A stretch of DNA of 64,000 nt from Castellaniella sp. (GTDB lineage: Bacteria; Pseudomonadota; Gammaproteobacteria; Burkholderiales; Burkholderiaceae_B): positions 310,001-374,000 of the forward strand of contig NZ_JAUCCU010000001.1 in the NCBI RefSeq assembly GCF_034675845.1, written 5' to 3'. Under the pieces are notes generated by a model, which had not been told where the DNA came from, ran no database searches, and saw only the letters and a program-made list of their open reading frames with translations. Made by a program: the position numbers and the translations under genes. Each line of letters opens with the position of its first letter. Position 1 is the first letter of the stretch. This document shows, one piece after another, positions 51,424 to 59,705 of the stretch.

Positions 51424-52886
51424 ACACGCCCGACGGCCTGCTGGACAGCGCCGGGGCCCGCTGGCGCGCACAACTGCAGGCCTGCGAACAACGCATCGAA
51501 GCCCGCCAAGCCACCCGCCGCCAGGGGCGCGTCACCCGCGCCACCGGGCTGGTGCTGGAAGCCACGGGACTGCAACTGCCCGTGGGGGCTGCCTGCCGCG
51601 TTCAAGTCTCCCCCGGCAGGGATCTTTGGGCAGACGCCGAAGTTGTTGGCTTTCATGCCGACACGCTATACCTGATGCCGCAAAGCGACATCACCGGCCT
51701 GCGGCCTGGCGCGCGCGTCGTCCCCACAGAATCCCTGCTGCTGGACCCGGTTCCCCTGCCGACCCACGCCTTGCCTGATATCGTCACCACACCAGGCACC
51801 GACCAGGCGCGCCATTTGCCTGTCGGCAACGCCCTGCTGGGCCGCGTGCTCGATGGTGCCGGCCGCCCTCTGGACGGTCGGCCGCTGCCGCTCAATCTTG
51901 ATATGGCCCCCCTGACGGCCCTGCAAATCAACCCCCTGACCCGCGCCCCGGTAGACACCGTGCTGGATGTGGGCGTGCGCGCCATCAATGGCCTGCTGAC
52001 CGTAGGGCGCGGTCAGCGCATGGGCCTGTTTGCCGGCTCTGGCGTCGGCAAAAGCGTCTTGCTGGGCATGATGGCCCGCTATACCCGTGCAGATATCATC
52101 GTCGTCGGCCTGATCGGCGAACGTGGCCGCGAAGTCAAGGAATTCATCGAACTCAACCTGGGCACCGATGGCCTGGCGCGATCTGTTGTCGTGGCGGCAC
52201 CGGCGGACGTATCCCCTCTGCTGCGTCTTCAAGGTGCAGTCTATGCCACCCGCCTGGCTGAATACTTCCGCGACCAAGGCAAGCACGTCCTGTTGATCAT
52301 GGACTCTCTCACGCGCTATGCCATGGCCCAGCGCGAGATCGCCCTGGCCATTGGCGAGCCGCCAGCAACCAAGGGCTACCCGCCTTCCGTCTTCGCCAAA
52401 CTTCCCGCCCTGGTCGAACGGGCCGGCAATGGCGCCCCGCAGGGCGATCAGGCCGCCGGCTCGATCACGGCGTTCTATACTGTTCTGACCGAAGGCGACG
52501 ACCAGCAAGACCCCATTGCCGATTCGGCGCGTGCCATCCTGGACGGTCATATCGTGCTATCACGCACCCTGGCTGAATCCGGCCACTATCCCGCCATCGA
52601 CATCGAAGCTTCGATCTCACGGGTCATGTCGGCCATTGTCACCAGCAAACAGTTCCGCTGTGTTCACCAATTCAAGCGCATGGTGTCGCGCTACCAACGA
52701 AATCAAGACCTGATCGCCGTAGGGGCCTATACTGCGGGTAACGATCCCGAAATCGACCGGGCGATAGAACGCTATCCCTGGCTCGAAGGCTATTTGCAAC
52801 AAGGCATCGACGTGCAGGTCGATTACCCGACTGCCGTGGCTGCGCTGGCAGGCGTATTGGGCCAGGAGACCACCAATGGCGCATGA
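51420..52886 (+). CDS. fliI: Flagellum-specific ATP synthase FliI
   Basis: 488-aa export ATPase. Walker A GLFAGSGVGKSVLLG, Walker B LLIMDSLTRYAMAQRE, and the signature PPATKGYPPSVFAKLP are present. It energises type III export with FliH and FliJ. ATGA overlap with fliH, 11-nt overlap with fliJ. Confidence 0.98.
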   Translation: MNTPDGLLDSAGARWRAQLQACEQRIEARQATRRQGRVTRATGLVLEATGLQLPVGAACRVQVSPGRDLWADAEVVGFHADTLYLMPQSDITGLRPGARVVPTESLLLDPVPLPTHALPDIVTTPGTDQARHLPVGNALLGRVLDGAGRPLDGRPLPLNLDMAPLTALQINPLTRAPVDTVLDVGVRAINGLLTVGRGQRMGLFAGSGVGKSVLLGMMARYTRADIIVVGLIGERGREVKEFIELNLGTDGLARSVVVAAPADVSPLLRLQGAVYATRLAEYFRDQGKHVLLIMDSLTRYAMAQREIALAIGEPPATKGYPPSVFAKLPALVERAGNGAPQGDQAAGSITAFYTVLTEGDDQQDPIADSARAILDGHIVLSRTLAESGHYPAIDIEASISRVMSAIVTSKQFRCVHQFKRMVSRYQRNQDLIAVGAYTAGNDPEIDRAIERYPWLEGYLQQGIDVQVDYPTAVAALAGVLGQETTNGA

Positions 52887-53325
52887 ATCCTCGCTGGATG
52901 TATTGATTAATCTATCCCAGGACAAGGTTGACGACGCTGGCCGCCTGTTGGCTCAGCTCTCCACCCAGCGCCGCGAAGCCCAGGGCCAGCTCAACACCCT
53001 GGATGGTTACCGCAGTGATTACACACAGCGCCTGCAAGATACTACCGAAAACGGCGTAACCGCCTCGAACTACCATAACTTTAGGCACTTTATCGCCACA
53101 TTGGACGAAGCCATTTCGCAGCAAAATAGAATCATCGCCCAAATCGACACGCGTATCGAGATCGGTCGTCAGCAATGGCACGACGAAAAACGTCGTCTCA
53201 ATTCCTACGAAACCCTCAGATCGCGCCAATTGCGCCAGCTACAGACTCGCGAACAGCGCCGCGAACAGCGCAGCAGCGACGAAGCCGCCGCCAACCTGTA
53301 CCGCCGTTTGCGACAGTCTCACTAA
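52876..53325 (+). CDS. fliJ: Flagellar export protein FliJ
   Basis: 149-aa coiled-coil protein, charged and Gln/Arg-rich (LLAQLSTQRREAQGQLNTL, LRQLQTREQRREQRSSDE). Right size and place for the FliI stalk protein; typical weak sequence conservation. Overlaps fliI by 11 nt. Confidence 0.88.
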   Translation: MAHESSLDVLINLSQDKVDDAGRLLAQLSTQRREAQGQLNTLDGYRSDYTQRLQDTTENGVTASNYHNFRHFIATLDEAISQQNRIIAQIDTRIEIGRQQWHDEKRRLNSYETLRSRQLRQLQTREQRREQRSSDEAAANLYRRLRQSH

Positions 53326-53338
53326 ATACGCCACAGCC

Positions 53339-54664
53339 ATGACCATGCCCGTGCTTCCTGCAGCCTCATCCAGCCCGACACCAGTCGAAGGCGCCGTTCG
53401 CGCCAACGACACCGGCACCACGACTGAATCTACGGCATTTTCCAATGTCTTGTCCGGCCAACGTGGCACCGCTGCGTCGCCCGATGCCAAACCCGGCGCA
53501 CACGCCCGTGCAATCGCGGCACTCGACAGCAAAAAACACGATCCGCTGGGGCCCGACGAAGCCCTGGCGCTGATTCTGGACGCTGCCGCTCTACCTCTGA
53601 TGCAGGCACCCAGCAGCGCAAACCTCACTCGCTTCTCCATCGGCTACAGTCATGCCGACGCACGAGCAATCGCTCAAACACCCGGACGGCACATCGCCGC
53701 AGCCGCAGCCGCAGCGCACGCCACAACGATTGCCCAGGCCCGGACAGATGATGATGCCACTCAGGCGGATGCCGGTACCCGCACGGCAACCCCACGCTCG
53801 GCACAGGCTGACGCACTGCAATCACAAAATCCGGTTGCGATCAGTGCTCAGGCACGGGACGTTTTCGACGGTCGCCAAGCCACGCGCCCCGAGCACGGCC
53901 TAACAGACGTCTCCGCCCGCTTTACTGCAGCTGTATCATCAGGCCGCGCAGCCGCAACCACGGCCAGCACCATAGCAGATATCAAAACCAACCAGACATT
54001 GCGGGCTGGCACCTACTTCAACCTTGAAAACACCGACCTCCTCCAGGCCGATGCGGCTCAAGTCATCCACGCGGCCCTGACCCCTGGAGTCGGCCAGCAG
54101 TCCGGCAATGCCTTGCTGATGACACCTCAGACCATCCCGCTAGACGTCATGCCGATGACCTCGGCCACGCCTCCTGCTGCTGGCTCGTCTCTGCCCCTGC
54201 AAATCAGCGTCCCCACCCCATTCAACAGTCCTCAATGGCCGCAGGACGTCAGCCGCCAGTTACTCAGCCTGACGCAGGCTGGGGTCGGCAACCACACCGT
54301 CGTCATGCACGTCAATCCCCCAGAACTCGGACCGGTGCATATCACCTTGCACCTTGGCGACAGCCTGCAGGCGGCCTTTGTGTCGCCCCATGCCAACGTC
54401 CGTCAGGCCCTCGAAAATGCCCTGCCGCATCTCCAGCAGCAGTTGGCTCAGTCAGGCCTGTCGCTAGGTCAGGCCAATGTCAGCGACCAGCAGCCCGGCC
54501 AGCAACAATTTGCGCAGAGCTCCGACCAAGGCTCAGCCCATACCGATGGGGCGGTTTTCAGCCTGGATGGCAGTACGGATAGCGCTGCATCCATTCCGGC
54601 CGGGACTGCAGCACCAACACAACGCATCATCCATCCGGATTCACTGGTTGACACCTTTGCATGA
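53339..54664 (+). CDS. fliK: Flagellar hook-length control protein FliK
   Basis: 441 aa: long low-complexity N-terminal ruler region, then the conserved C-terminal switch domain (about residues 285-385): WPQDVSRQLLSLTQAGVG, HVNPPELGPVHITLHLGD, SPHANVRQALENALPHLQQQ. Follows fliJ after 13 nt. A paralogue lies at 45.6 kb. Confidence 0.92.
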   Translation: MTMPVLPAASSSPTPVEGAVRANDTGTTTESTAFSNVLSGQRGTAASPDAKPGAHARAIAALDSKKHDPLGPDEALALILDAAALPLMQAPSSANLTRFSIGYSHADARAIAQTPGRHIAAAAAAAHATTIAQARTDDDATQADAGTRTATPRSAQADALQSQNPVAISAQARDVFDGRQATRPEHGLTDVSARFTAAVSSGRAAATTASTIADIKTNQTLRAGTYFNLENTDLLQADAAQVIHAALTPGVGQQSGNALLMTPQTIPLDVMPMTSATPPAAGSSLPLQISVPTPFNSPQWPQDVSRQLLSLTQAGVGNHTVVMHVNPPELGPVHITLHLGDSLQAAFVSPHANVRQALENALPHLQQQLAQSGLSLGQANVSDQQPGQQQFAQSSDQGSAHTDGAVFSLDGSTDSAASIPAGTAAPTQRIIHPDSLVDTFA

Positions 54665-54671
54665 TGATTCT

Positions 54672-54700
54672 GTTACACCGTTGCATACAGGCATTACAAT
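54672..54700 (+). promoter_or_regulatory. Candidate promoter of the fliLMNOPQR operon
   Basis: GTTACA (54672-54677), 17-nt spacer, TACAAT (54695-54700), 39 nt before fliL. It lies in the only gap (74 bp) between fliK and fliL. Confidence 0.4.
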
Positions 54701-54738
54701 GCAGCCTTTCGACCTCTGCGACCCCTTGAACCGGAACC

Positions 54739-55209
54739 ATGCTCAGGCTACTTAAATTCATACTCCTGCTCATTGTCATCATTGGCGCCACGGTGGCCGG
54801 GACGATGCTGTTTCTGAATCGCACCAGTGCCAGCACTCCCGACGTGCAAGCTACCCCGGCAGTCGAGGCTCCGGCCGCACCGCCTGTCATACAGGCTCCG
54901 ATCTTCGCCGAGCTTGAACCCTTTACCGTGACCTTATACGGTGAACTACGCAATCGCATCCTGTATACGGCCATCACGCTGCGCCTGGATGACGAAGCAT
55001 CCCGCAAACAGATCCAGGACTATATGCCCGAGGTCCGTGATCGCATCCTGAAGGTTTTATCGGCGCAGCAGCTCGTCCAGATTCAAACACCTCAGGGCCG
55101 CGATGCCCTCAGCAGTGCACTCAAAACCGATCTCTCGCGTTCGTTTGCCGCCCAGTTGCCTGGCCCCCGCGTCGAAGACGTGCTGTTCACGGCCTTTGTG
55201 GTGCAGTAA
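54739..55209 (+). CDS. fliL: Flagellar basal body-associated protein FliL
   Basis: 156 aa with one N-terminal membrane helix (LLKFILLLIVIIGATVAGTM) and a periplasmic stomatin-like domain with the FAELEPFTVTLYGE start and RDRILKVLSAQQLVQIQTPQ. Acts at the stator. Its stop overlaps the fliM start (TAATG). Confidence 0.94.
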   Translation: MLRLLKFILLLIVIIGATVAGTMLFLNRTSASTPDVQATPAVEAPAAPPVIQAPIFAELEPFTVTLYGELRNRILYTAITLRLDDEASRKQIQDYMPEVRDRILKVLSAQQLVQIQTPQGRDALSSALKTDLSRSFAAQLPGPRVEDVLFTAFVVQ

Positions 55210-56225
55210 TGTCCTACCAAAGCATGCTCTCTCAGGATGAAGTCGATGCCCTGCTGGCTGGGGTCACCGGCGAAGACTCCTCTGCCCAGCCGGTGGCTGA
55301 ACAGCAGCAAGACGGCGTGCGGCCCTATGACCTGGGTTCGCCTGACCGCGTCGTGCGTCATCGCATGCAGACGCTCGAACTCATCAACGAACGCTTTGCC
55401 CGACGCCTGCGCTCCATGTTCTTCGGGTTCATGCGCCGTAATGCAGACATCACAGTCAACACCATCAAAATCCAAAAATATTCGGATTTCGAACGCAATC
55501 TGCCCGTGCCCAGCAACCTGAACATGGTCGCCATGAAGCCCCTGCGCGGCGTGGGCCTGTTCACCTTCGATCCCAGCCTGGTCTTTCTGGTCATCGATAG
55601 CCTGTTTGGCGGCCATGGCCGCTACAACACGCGTGTCGAAGGCCGCGACTTCACCAACACCGAGCAACGCATCATCCGGCGTCTGCTCAGTCTGACACTG
55701 GAATGCTACGGCCAGGCCTGGGATAACATCTATCCGATCGAATTCGAATACATGCGCTCGGAGATGCACACCAAATTTGCCAATATCGGTTCTGGCAACG
55801 ATGTCGTCGTGCTCACCACCTTCAACATCGAACTCGGATCTTCTGGCGGCAAACTCAATGTCTGCCTGCCTTATTCGATGCTGGAACCCATCCGCGACAT
55901 CCTGACCCGGCCCCTGCAGCAATCCGCTTCCGACTCCATCGATCAGCGCTGGACGCAGCAGCTCTCCCGCGAGGTACGCAGCGCCGAAGTCGAACTCAGC
56001 GTCGAATTCACCCGCATCGAAACTTCCATCGCCGAGCTTCTGCACCTGAATGTCGGCGACGTTCTGCCTATCGATATTCAGCCTGACCTGACTGCTCAAG
56101 TCGGTGGTGTACCTGTACTCGAATGCGGCTATGGCACCTCCAATGGCCGCTACGCCCTGCGCGTACACAAAATCCTCGCCTCGGCAGGGGATTCCGAACA
56201 ACTGCTAGCCCGCACTAAAAAATGA
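55209..56225 (+). CDS. fliM: Flagellar motor switch protein FliM
   Basis: 338 aa. N-terminal CheY-P-binding peptide MLSQDEVDALLAGV, middle domain with SLFGGHGRYNTRVEGRDFT, and a SpoA-like C-domain. Overlaps fliL by 1 nt and fliN by 4 nt. Confidence 0.98.
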   Translation: MSYQSMLSQDEVDALLAGVTGEDSSAQPVAEQQQDGVRPYDLGSPDRVVRHRMQTLELINERFARRLRSMFFGFMRRNADITVNTIKIQKYSDFERNLPVPSNLNMVAMKPLRGVGLFTFDPSLVFLVIDSLFGGHGRYNTRVEGRDFTNTEQRIIRRLLSLTLECYGQAWDNIYPIEFEYMRSEMHTKFANIGSGNDVVVLTTFNIELGSSGGKLNVCLPYSMLEPIRDILTRPLQQSASDSIDQRWTQQLSREVRSAEVELSVEFTRIETSIAELLHLNVGDVLPIDIQPDLTAQVGGVPVLECGYGTSNGRYALRVHKILASAGDSEQLLARTKK

Positions 56226-56788
56226 GCGATATCAAAGACGACGACCCCCAGGAACCGACCCCCGCGGATTCCCCCTCGACAAGCAACCTCGAGGATGATT
56301 GGGCCGCGGCCTTGGCCGAGCAGCAAGACTCTGCCCACGATCAAGCCACCCAGGCATCCGGCCTTGCCGCCGAAGACGACTGGGCTGCTGCCTTGGCCGA
56401 GCAGACAGCTGCCACTCCGCCAGACAGTCCGGCCAGCACGCCCACGCAGCCGACTCCCGTGGCCCAGCCCGCAGCCGCCCAGGTATTTCAGCCTCTGGCC
56501 AGCCAGATGGCCGACGGCGACAGCGATATCGACATGATCATGGACATTCCAGTCCAGCTCTCCGTCGAGCTTGGCCGCACCCGGCTGACCATCAAGAACA
56601 TCCTCCAACTGGGCCAAGGCTCGGTGGTGGAGCTTGACGGCCTGGCGGGCGAACCCATGGACATCTATGTCAATGGCTATCTGATCGCCCAAGGCGAAGT
56701 CGTGGTTGTAGACGAAAAATATGGCATTCGCGTCACGGACATCATCACCCCCTCAGACCGGATCGCCCGGCTGAACAACCGTCGCTAA
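56222..56788 (+). CDS. fliN: Flagellar motor switch protein FliN, with duplicated N-terminal motif
   Basis: 188 aa, longer than the usual 130-160. The SpoA C-domain (DIPVQLSVELGRTRLTIKNI, VDEKYGIRVTDIITPSDRI) is standard. The acidic N-terminus carries the 11-residue motif EDDWAAALAEQ twice, at residues 24-34 and 51-61, in an otherwise disordered stretch. ATGA overlap with fliM, 8 nt before fliO. Confidence 0.96.
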   Translation: MSDIKDDDPQEPTPADSPSTSNLEDDWAAALAEQQDSAHDQATQASGLAAEDDWAAALAEQTAATPPDSPASTPTQPTPVAQPAAAQVFQPLASQMADGDSDIDMIMDIPVQLSVELGRTRLTIKNILQLGQGSVVELDGLAGEPMDIYVNGYLIAQGEVVVVDEKYGIRVTDIITPSDRIARLNNRR

Positions 56789-56796
56789 GGTCGCCC

Positions 56797-57123
56797 ATGG
56801 ATCAGGCCCAGACCCTGCGCGTCATTGGCGCGCTGCTGTTCGTCCTGGTCGTGATCATGGCGCTGGCCTGGTTTGCCCGGCGCAGCGGCTGGCTACGCCA
56901 CGCCAGCAAGAGCAATCCCCTGCGTATCCTGGGCACCCATAGCCTGGGGGCCCGCTGCAGCGTCACCGTCATCCAGGTCGATGACACCCGCCTGGTGCTG
57001 GGCGTAACCCCTCAGGCAATTTCAATCTTGCATACCCTGCCTCCCCCAGCACCCGCAGATGCCTCCCCCAGCACCCAGGATGATTTCGCCACGGTGCTGA
57101 GCCAATCCACCTCGAGGCCCTGA
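56797..57123 (+). CDS. fliO: Flagellar biosynthetic protein FliO
   Basis: 108 aa with one membrane helix (VIGALLFVLVVIMALAWFA) and a cytoplasmic tail with the SLGARCSVTVIQVDDTRLVL core. Export-gate assembly factor for FliP. Stop and fliP start overlap (TGATG). Confidence 0.9.
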   Translation: MDQAQTLRVIGALLFVLVVIMALAWFARRSGWLRHASKSNPLRILGTHSLGARCSVTVIQVDDTRLVLGVTPQAISILHTLPPPAPADASPSTQDDFATVLSQSTSRP

Positions 57124-57914
57124 TGCGCAGTCCGCTGTTTTTCCGGCTGTCATCATGCACCGGCCTGCTGCCACGCATGGCCGTGCTGCTGGGTATCTGC
57201 CTGTGGCTGACCTGGCCCGGCCACGCCCTGGCGCAGGCAACCCTGCCGGCCCTGACCAGCACACCCGGCCCCAACGGCAGCGAGACCTGGTCGCTCAGCG
57301 TCCAGACACTGGTCATGCTGACCATGCTGTCGTTCTTGCCTGCAGCCCTGTTGATGATGACCAGCTTCACCCGCATCATCATCGTCCTGGGCCTGCTGCG
57401 CAATGCCTTGGGCACCGGGGTATCGCCACCCAATACGATTCTGGTGGGCCTGTCGCTGTTTCTGACGATGTTCGTCATGTCGCCGGTCTTCGACCAAATC
57501 TATACCCAAGCCTACCAGCCCCTGGCCGCCGACCAAATATCCTTCGAGCAGGCGATCGACCGGGGTGCGGTGCCCCTGAAGACCTTCATGCTGCGCCAGA
57601 CCCGCGAAGCCGACATCAGCTTATTTGCCGAGATGGCCAATATAGGGCCGCTGGAAACCCCCGAAGCCATCCCCTTGCGCATCCTGGTGCCTGCCTATGT
57701 CACCAGCGAATTGAAGACCGCGTTTCAAATTGGGTTTACCATATTCATTCCCTTTCTGATCATCGACCTGGTGGTGGCCAGCCTGATGATGGCGCTGGGG
57801 ATGATGATGGTGCCCCCCGTCAGTATTTCTCTGCCTTTCAAGCTGATGCTGTTCGTGCTGGCCGACGGCTGGCATTTGCTGCTGGGGGCGCTGGCACGCA
57901 GCTTTTACCAATAA
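57123..57914 (+). CDS. fliP: Flagellar biosynthetic protein FliP
   Basis: 263 aa core export-gate protein. N-terminal cleavable signal ending near ALA-QAT, then family motifs LLMMTSFTRIIIVLGLLRNA, LTMFVMSPVF and LIIDLVVASLMMALGMMMVP. Overlaps fliO by one base. Confidence 0.97.
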   Translation: MRSPLFFRLSSCTGLLPRMAVLLGICLWLTWPGHALAQATLPALTSTPGPNGSETWSLSVQTLVMLTMLSFLPAALLMMTSFTRIIIVLGLLRNALGTGVSPPNTILVGLSLFLTMFVMSPVFDQIYTQAYQPLAADQISFEQAIDRGAVPLKTFMLRQTREADISLFAEMANIGPLETPEAIPLRILVPAYVTSELKTAFQIGFTIFIPFLIIDLVVASLMMALGMMMVPPVSISLPFKLMLFVLADGWHLLLGALARSFYQ

Positions 57915-57924
57915 GGATCATGCC

Positions 57925-58194
57925 ATGACCCCCGAGCAAGTAATGTCCATGACCTACCAGGCCATGCTGATTGCCCTGAAGATGGCAGGCCCGCTGTTGC
58001 TGGTGGCCTTATCCCTGGGCCTGATCATCAGCATTTTCCAGGCAGCTACCCAAATCAATGAAATGACTTTGTCCTTTATCCCCAAGGTTCTGGGCGTGGG
58101 GGCAGCGCTGGTCATGTTAGGGCCTTGGCTGATTTCCACGATGGTGGACTACATCCGCGTCCTGATCCAAACCATTCCCAGCCTGGCTGTCTGA
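57925..58194 (+). CDS. fliQ: Flagellar biosynthetic protein FliQ
   Basis: 89 aa, two membrane hairpin helices; SLGLIISIFQAATQINEMTL is diagnostic. 10 nt after fliP. Confidence 0.97.
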   Translation: MTPEQVMSMTYQAMLIALKMAGPLLLVALSLGLIISIFQAATQINEMTLSFIPKVLGVGAALVMLGPWLISTMVDYIRVLIQTIPSLAV

Positions 58195-58203
58195 TTCCGC
58201 CTC

Positions 58204-58989
58204 GTGGTCGAATTCCAACTTGAACAGGTTTACGCCTGGATCACAGGCTTGCTGTGGCCCCTGCTGCGCATAGGCGGACTGGTGGCCCTGGCACCGATCG
58301 TGGGCGAAGCAACTGTGCCGGTGCGAGTCAAGGTGGGGATCGCCATCATCATCACCTTAGTCATAGCGCCCGTCATCGGACCCATGCCTGCCATCGCGCC
58401 GGCTTCTTATGCAGGCCTGTTGATTGCCGTGCAGCAGGTGCTGATCGGCATGGCGCTGGGCTTTTGCATGCGCCTGATTTTTACGGCGACCATGATGGCA
58501 GGAGAATTCGTCGGCCTGCCCATGGGGCTTGCCTTTGCCTCGTTCTTTGACCCCGCCACCGGGGCCAATACCGCCGTGCTGTCGCGCTTGCTGAATCTGG
58601 TGGCGATGCTGCTGTTTCTGGCCGTCAACGGGCATTTACTGATGCTCGATGGTCTGGCGCGCTCGTTCGAGCTGCTGCCCATCGGCGCATCCTTGCATGC
58701 CGATGGCTGGGCGGCCCTGATGCACTGGAGCGGGCAGATCTGGATCATCGGACTATTGCTGGCCTTGCCACTACTGGTTGTGCTGCAGACAATCAACCTG
58801 TCCCTGGGGATTTTGAACCGCACAGCGCAGCAGCTATCCGTGTTTGCTGTGGGCTTTCCGATTACCCTGAGCACGGGCCTGATCATGCTGGCCATCGTTG
58901 TGCCGCGCAGCAGCGAATTCCTGATGCAGCTGTTCGAGGCCGGTTATCAGGCAATGGCGCAGATTGCCCGGGGATTGATGGGAACATGA
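58204..58989 (+). CDS. fliR: Flagellar biosynthetic protein FliR
   Basis: 261-aa polytopic export-gate protein (six or so helices); GLPMGLAFASFFDPATGANT and the SLGILNRTAQQLSVFAVGFP region fit FliR. GTG start at 58204, 9 nt after fliQ. Last gene of the rightward operon; flhB is not next to it. Confidence 0.95.
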   Translation: MVEFQLEQVYAWITGLLWPLLRIGGLVALAPIVGEATVPVRVKVGIAIIITLVIAPVIGPMPAIAPASYAGLLIAVQQVLIGMALGFCMRLIFTATMMAGEFVGLPMGLAFASFFDPATGANTAVLSRLLNLVAMLLFLAVNGHLLMLDGLARSFELLPIGASLHADGWAALMHWSGQIWIIGLLLALPLLVVLQTINLSLGILNRTAQQLSVFAVGFPITLSTGLIMLAIVVPRSSEFLMQLFEAGYQAMAQIARGLMGT

Positions 58990-59034
58990 TCCGTCCGCAA
59001 GCACACGGGACGGGAGCCATGCCCCCTGCTGAAG

Positions 59035-59703
59035 TCAAGGTTTTCCGGGTAATGGATAGGTAACGCCGGGGACGACCTGGGCGCCAGCAGGCAGCAAGGG
59101 TTGGGGATTTTTCCTTGAATCAATGGCGGCGGGCGCCACAACAGGCTGCGGGGTCGCTGCCGGGCCGGACGACGAGGAAGACGCATTAAAACCAGGGGCA
59201 TCGGGACCATTGCCCGGAATCGTGATCGTGCCATCAGCGGCAGGAAGATTCTGGTCGGGCGTGATCGGCGCAACCCCCGTGCTGTTCAGCGACACAGGCG
59301 CAGGGGCCCCGCCAGCCAGCTTATCGGCTTCGGCAGCAGTGCGGGGTCGGTACATCGGCGGAATATTCACGCTGTCTTCCATGCGCTGGAAAGTACCGTC
59401 GGGGCCGAAACGCAGCGACACTTCTTGGCGCGTATAGACGGCGTCATAGGCCAGCGAACCCAGATAAGCCCAACGTACCAGCGTGGTATCGCCCTGCTGC
59501 CAGATATTGGTCGGCTGAGCCCCCAGATCGACTGAGGCCTGCGCAATCGTGGTGCGACCTTCGACGATTTTATTCAGGCCGCTGCTGGAAATGCCTTGGC
59601 CCGTGACCGTGCAACCGGCCAGCACCATCAGGGCAGCCACCAGGCCGGCCCTGCAAGCATGGCGGGTCAGGCTGGAAAATATGGATTGCCCTGTGTGCTG
59701 CAT
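59035..59703 (-). CDS. Lipoprotein with a small SmpA/OmlA (BamE)-like domain, downstream of an MCP
   Basis: 222 aa from ATG 59703. Lipobox LAGC with Cys31, then a BamE/SmpA-like segment (LNKIVEGRTTIAQASVDLGA, ...GDTTLVRWAYLGS) and a long Pro/Ala/Ser/Gly-rich tail ending LPGKP. The ribosome site GGAGGAG lies inside the last codons of the upstream MCP and the ATG is only 2 nt past its stop, so the two are coupled. Function unknown; an envelope-assembly helper or a sensor accessory are options. Confidence 0.75.
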   Translation of the reverse strand: MQHTGQSIFSSLTRHACRAGLVAALMVLAGCTVTGQGISSSGLNKIVEGRTTIAQASVDLGAQPTNIWQQGDTTLVRWAYLGSLAYDAVYTRQEVSLRFGPDGTFQRMEDSVNIPPMYRPRTAAEADKLAGGAPAPVSLNSTGVAPITPDQNLPAADGTITIPGNGPDAPGFNASSSSSGPAATPQPVVAPAAIDSRKNPQPLLPAGAQVVPGVTYPLPGKP

Positions 59704-59705
59704 GA

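Noticed and set aside
58991..59013. Hairpin CCGTCC/GGACGG after fliR
   Set aside because: Only 6 bp and no U tract in either direction; not called as a terminator.
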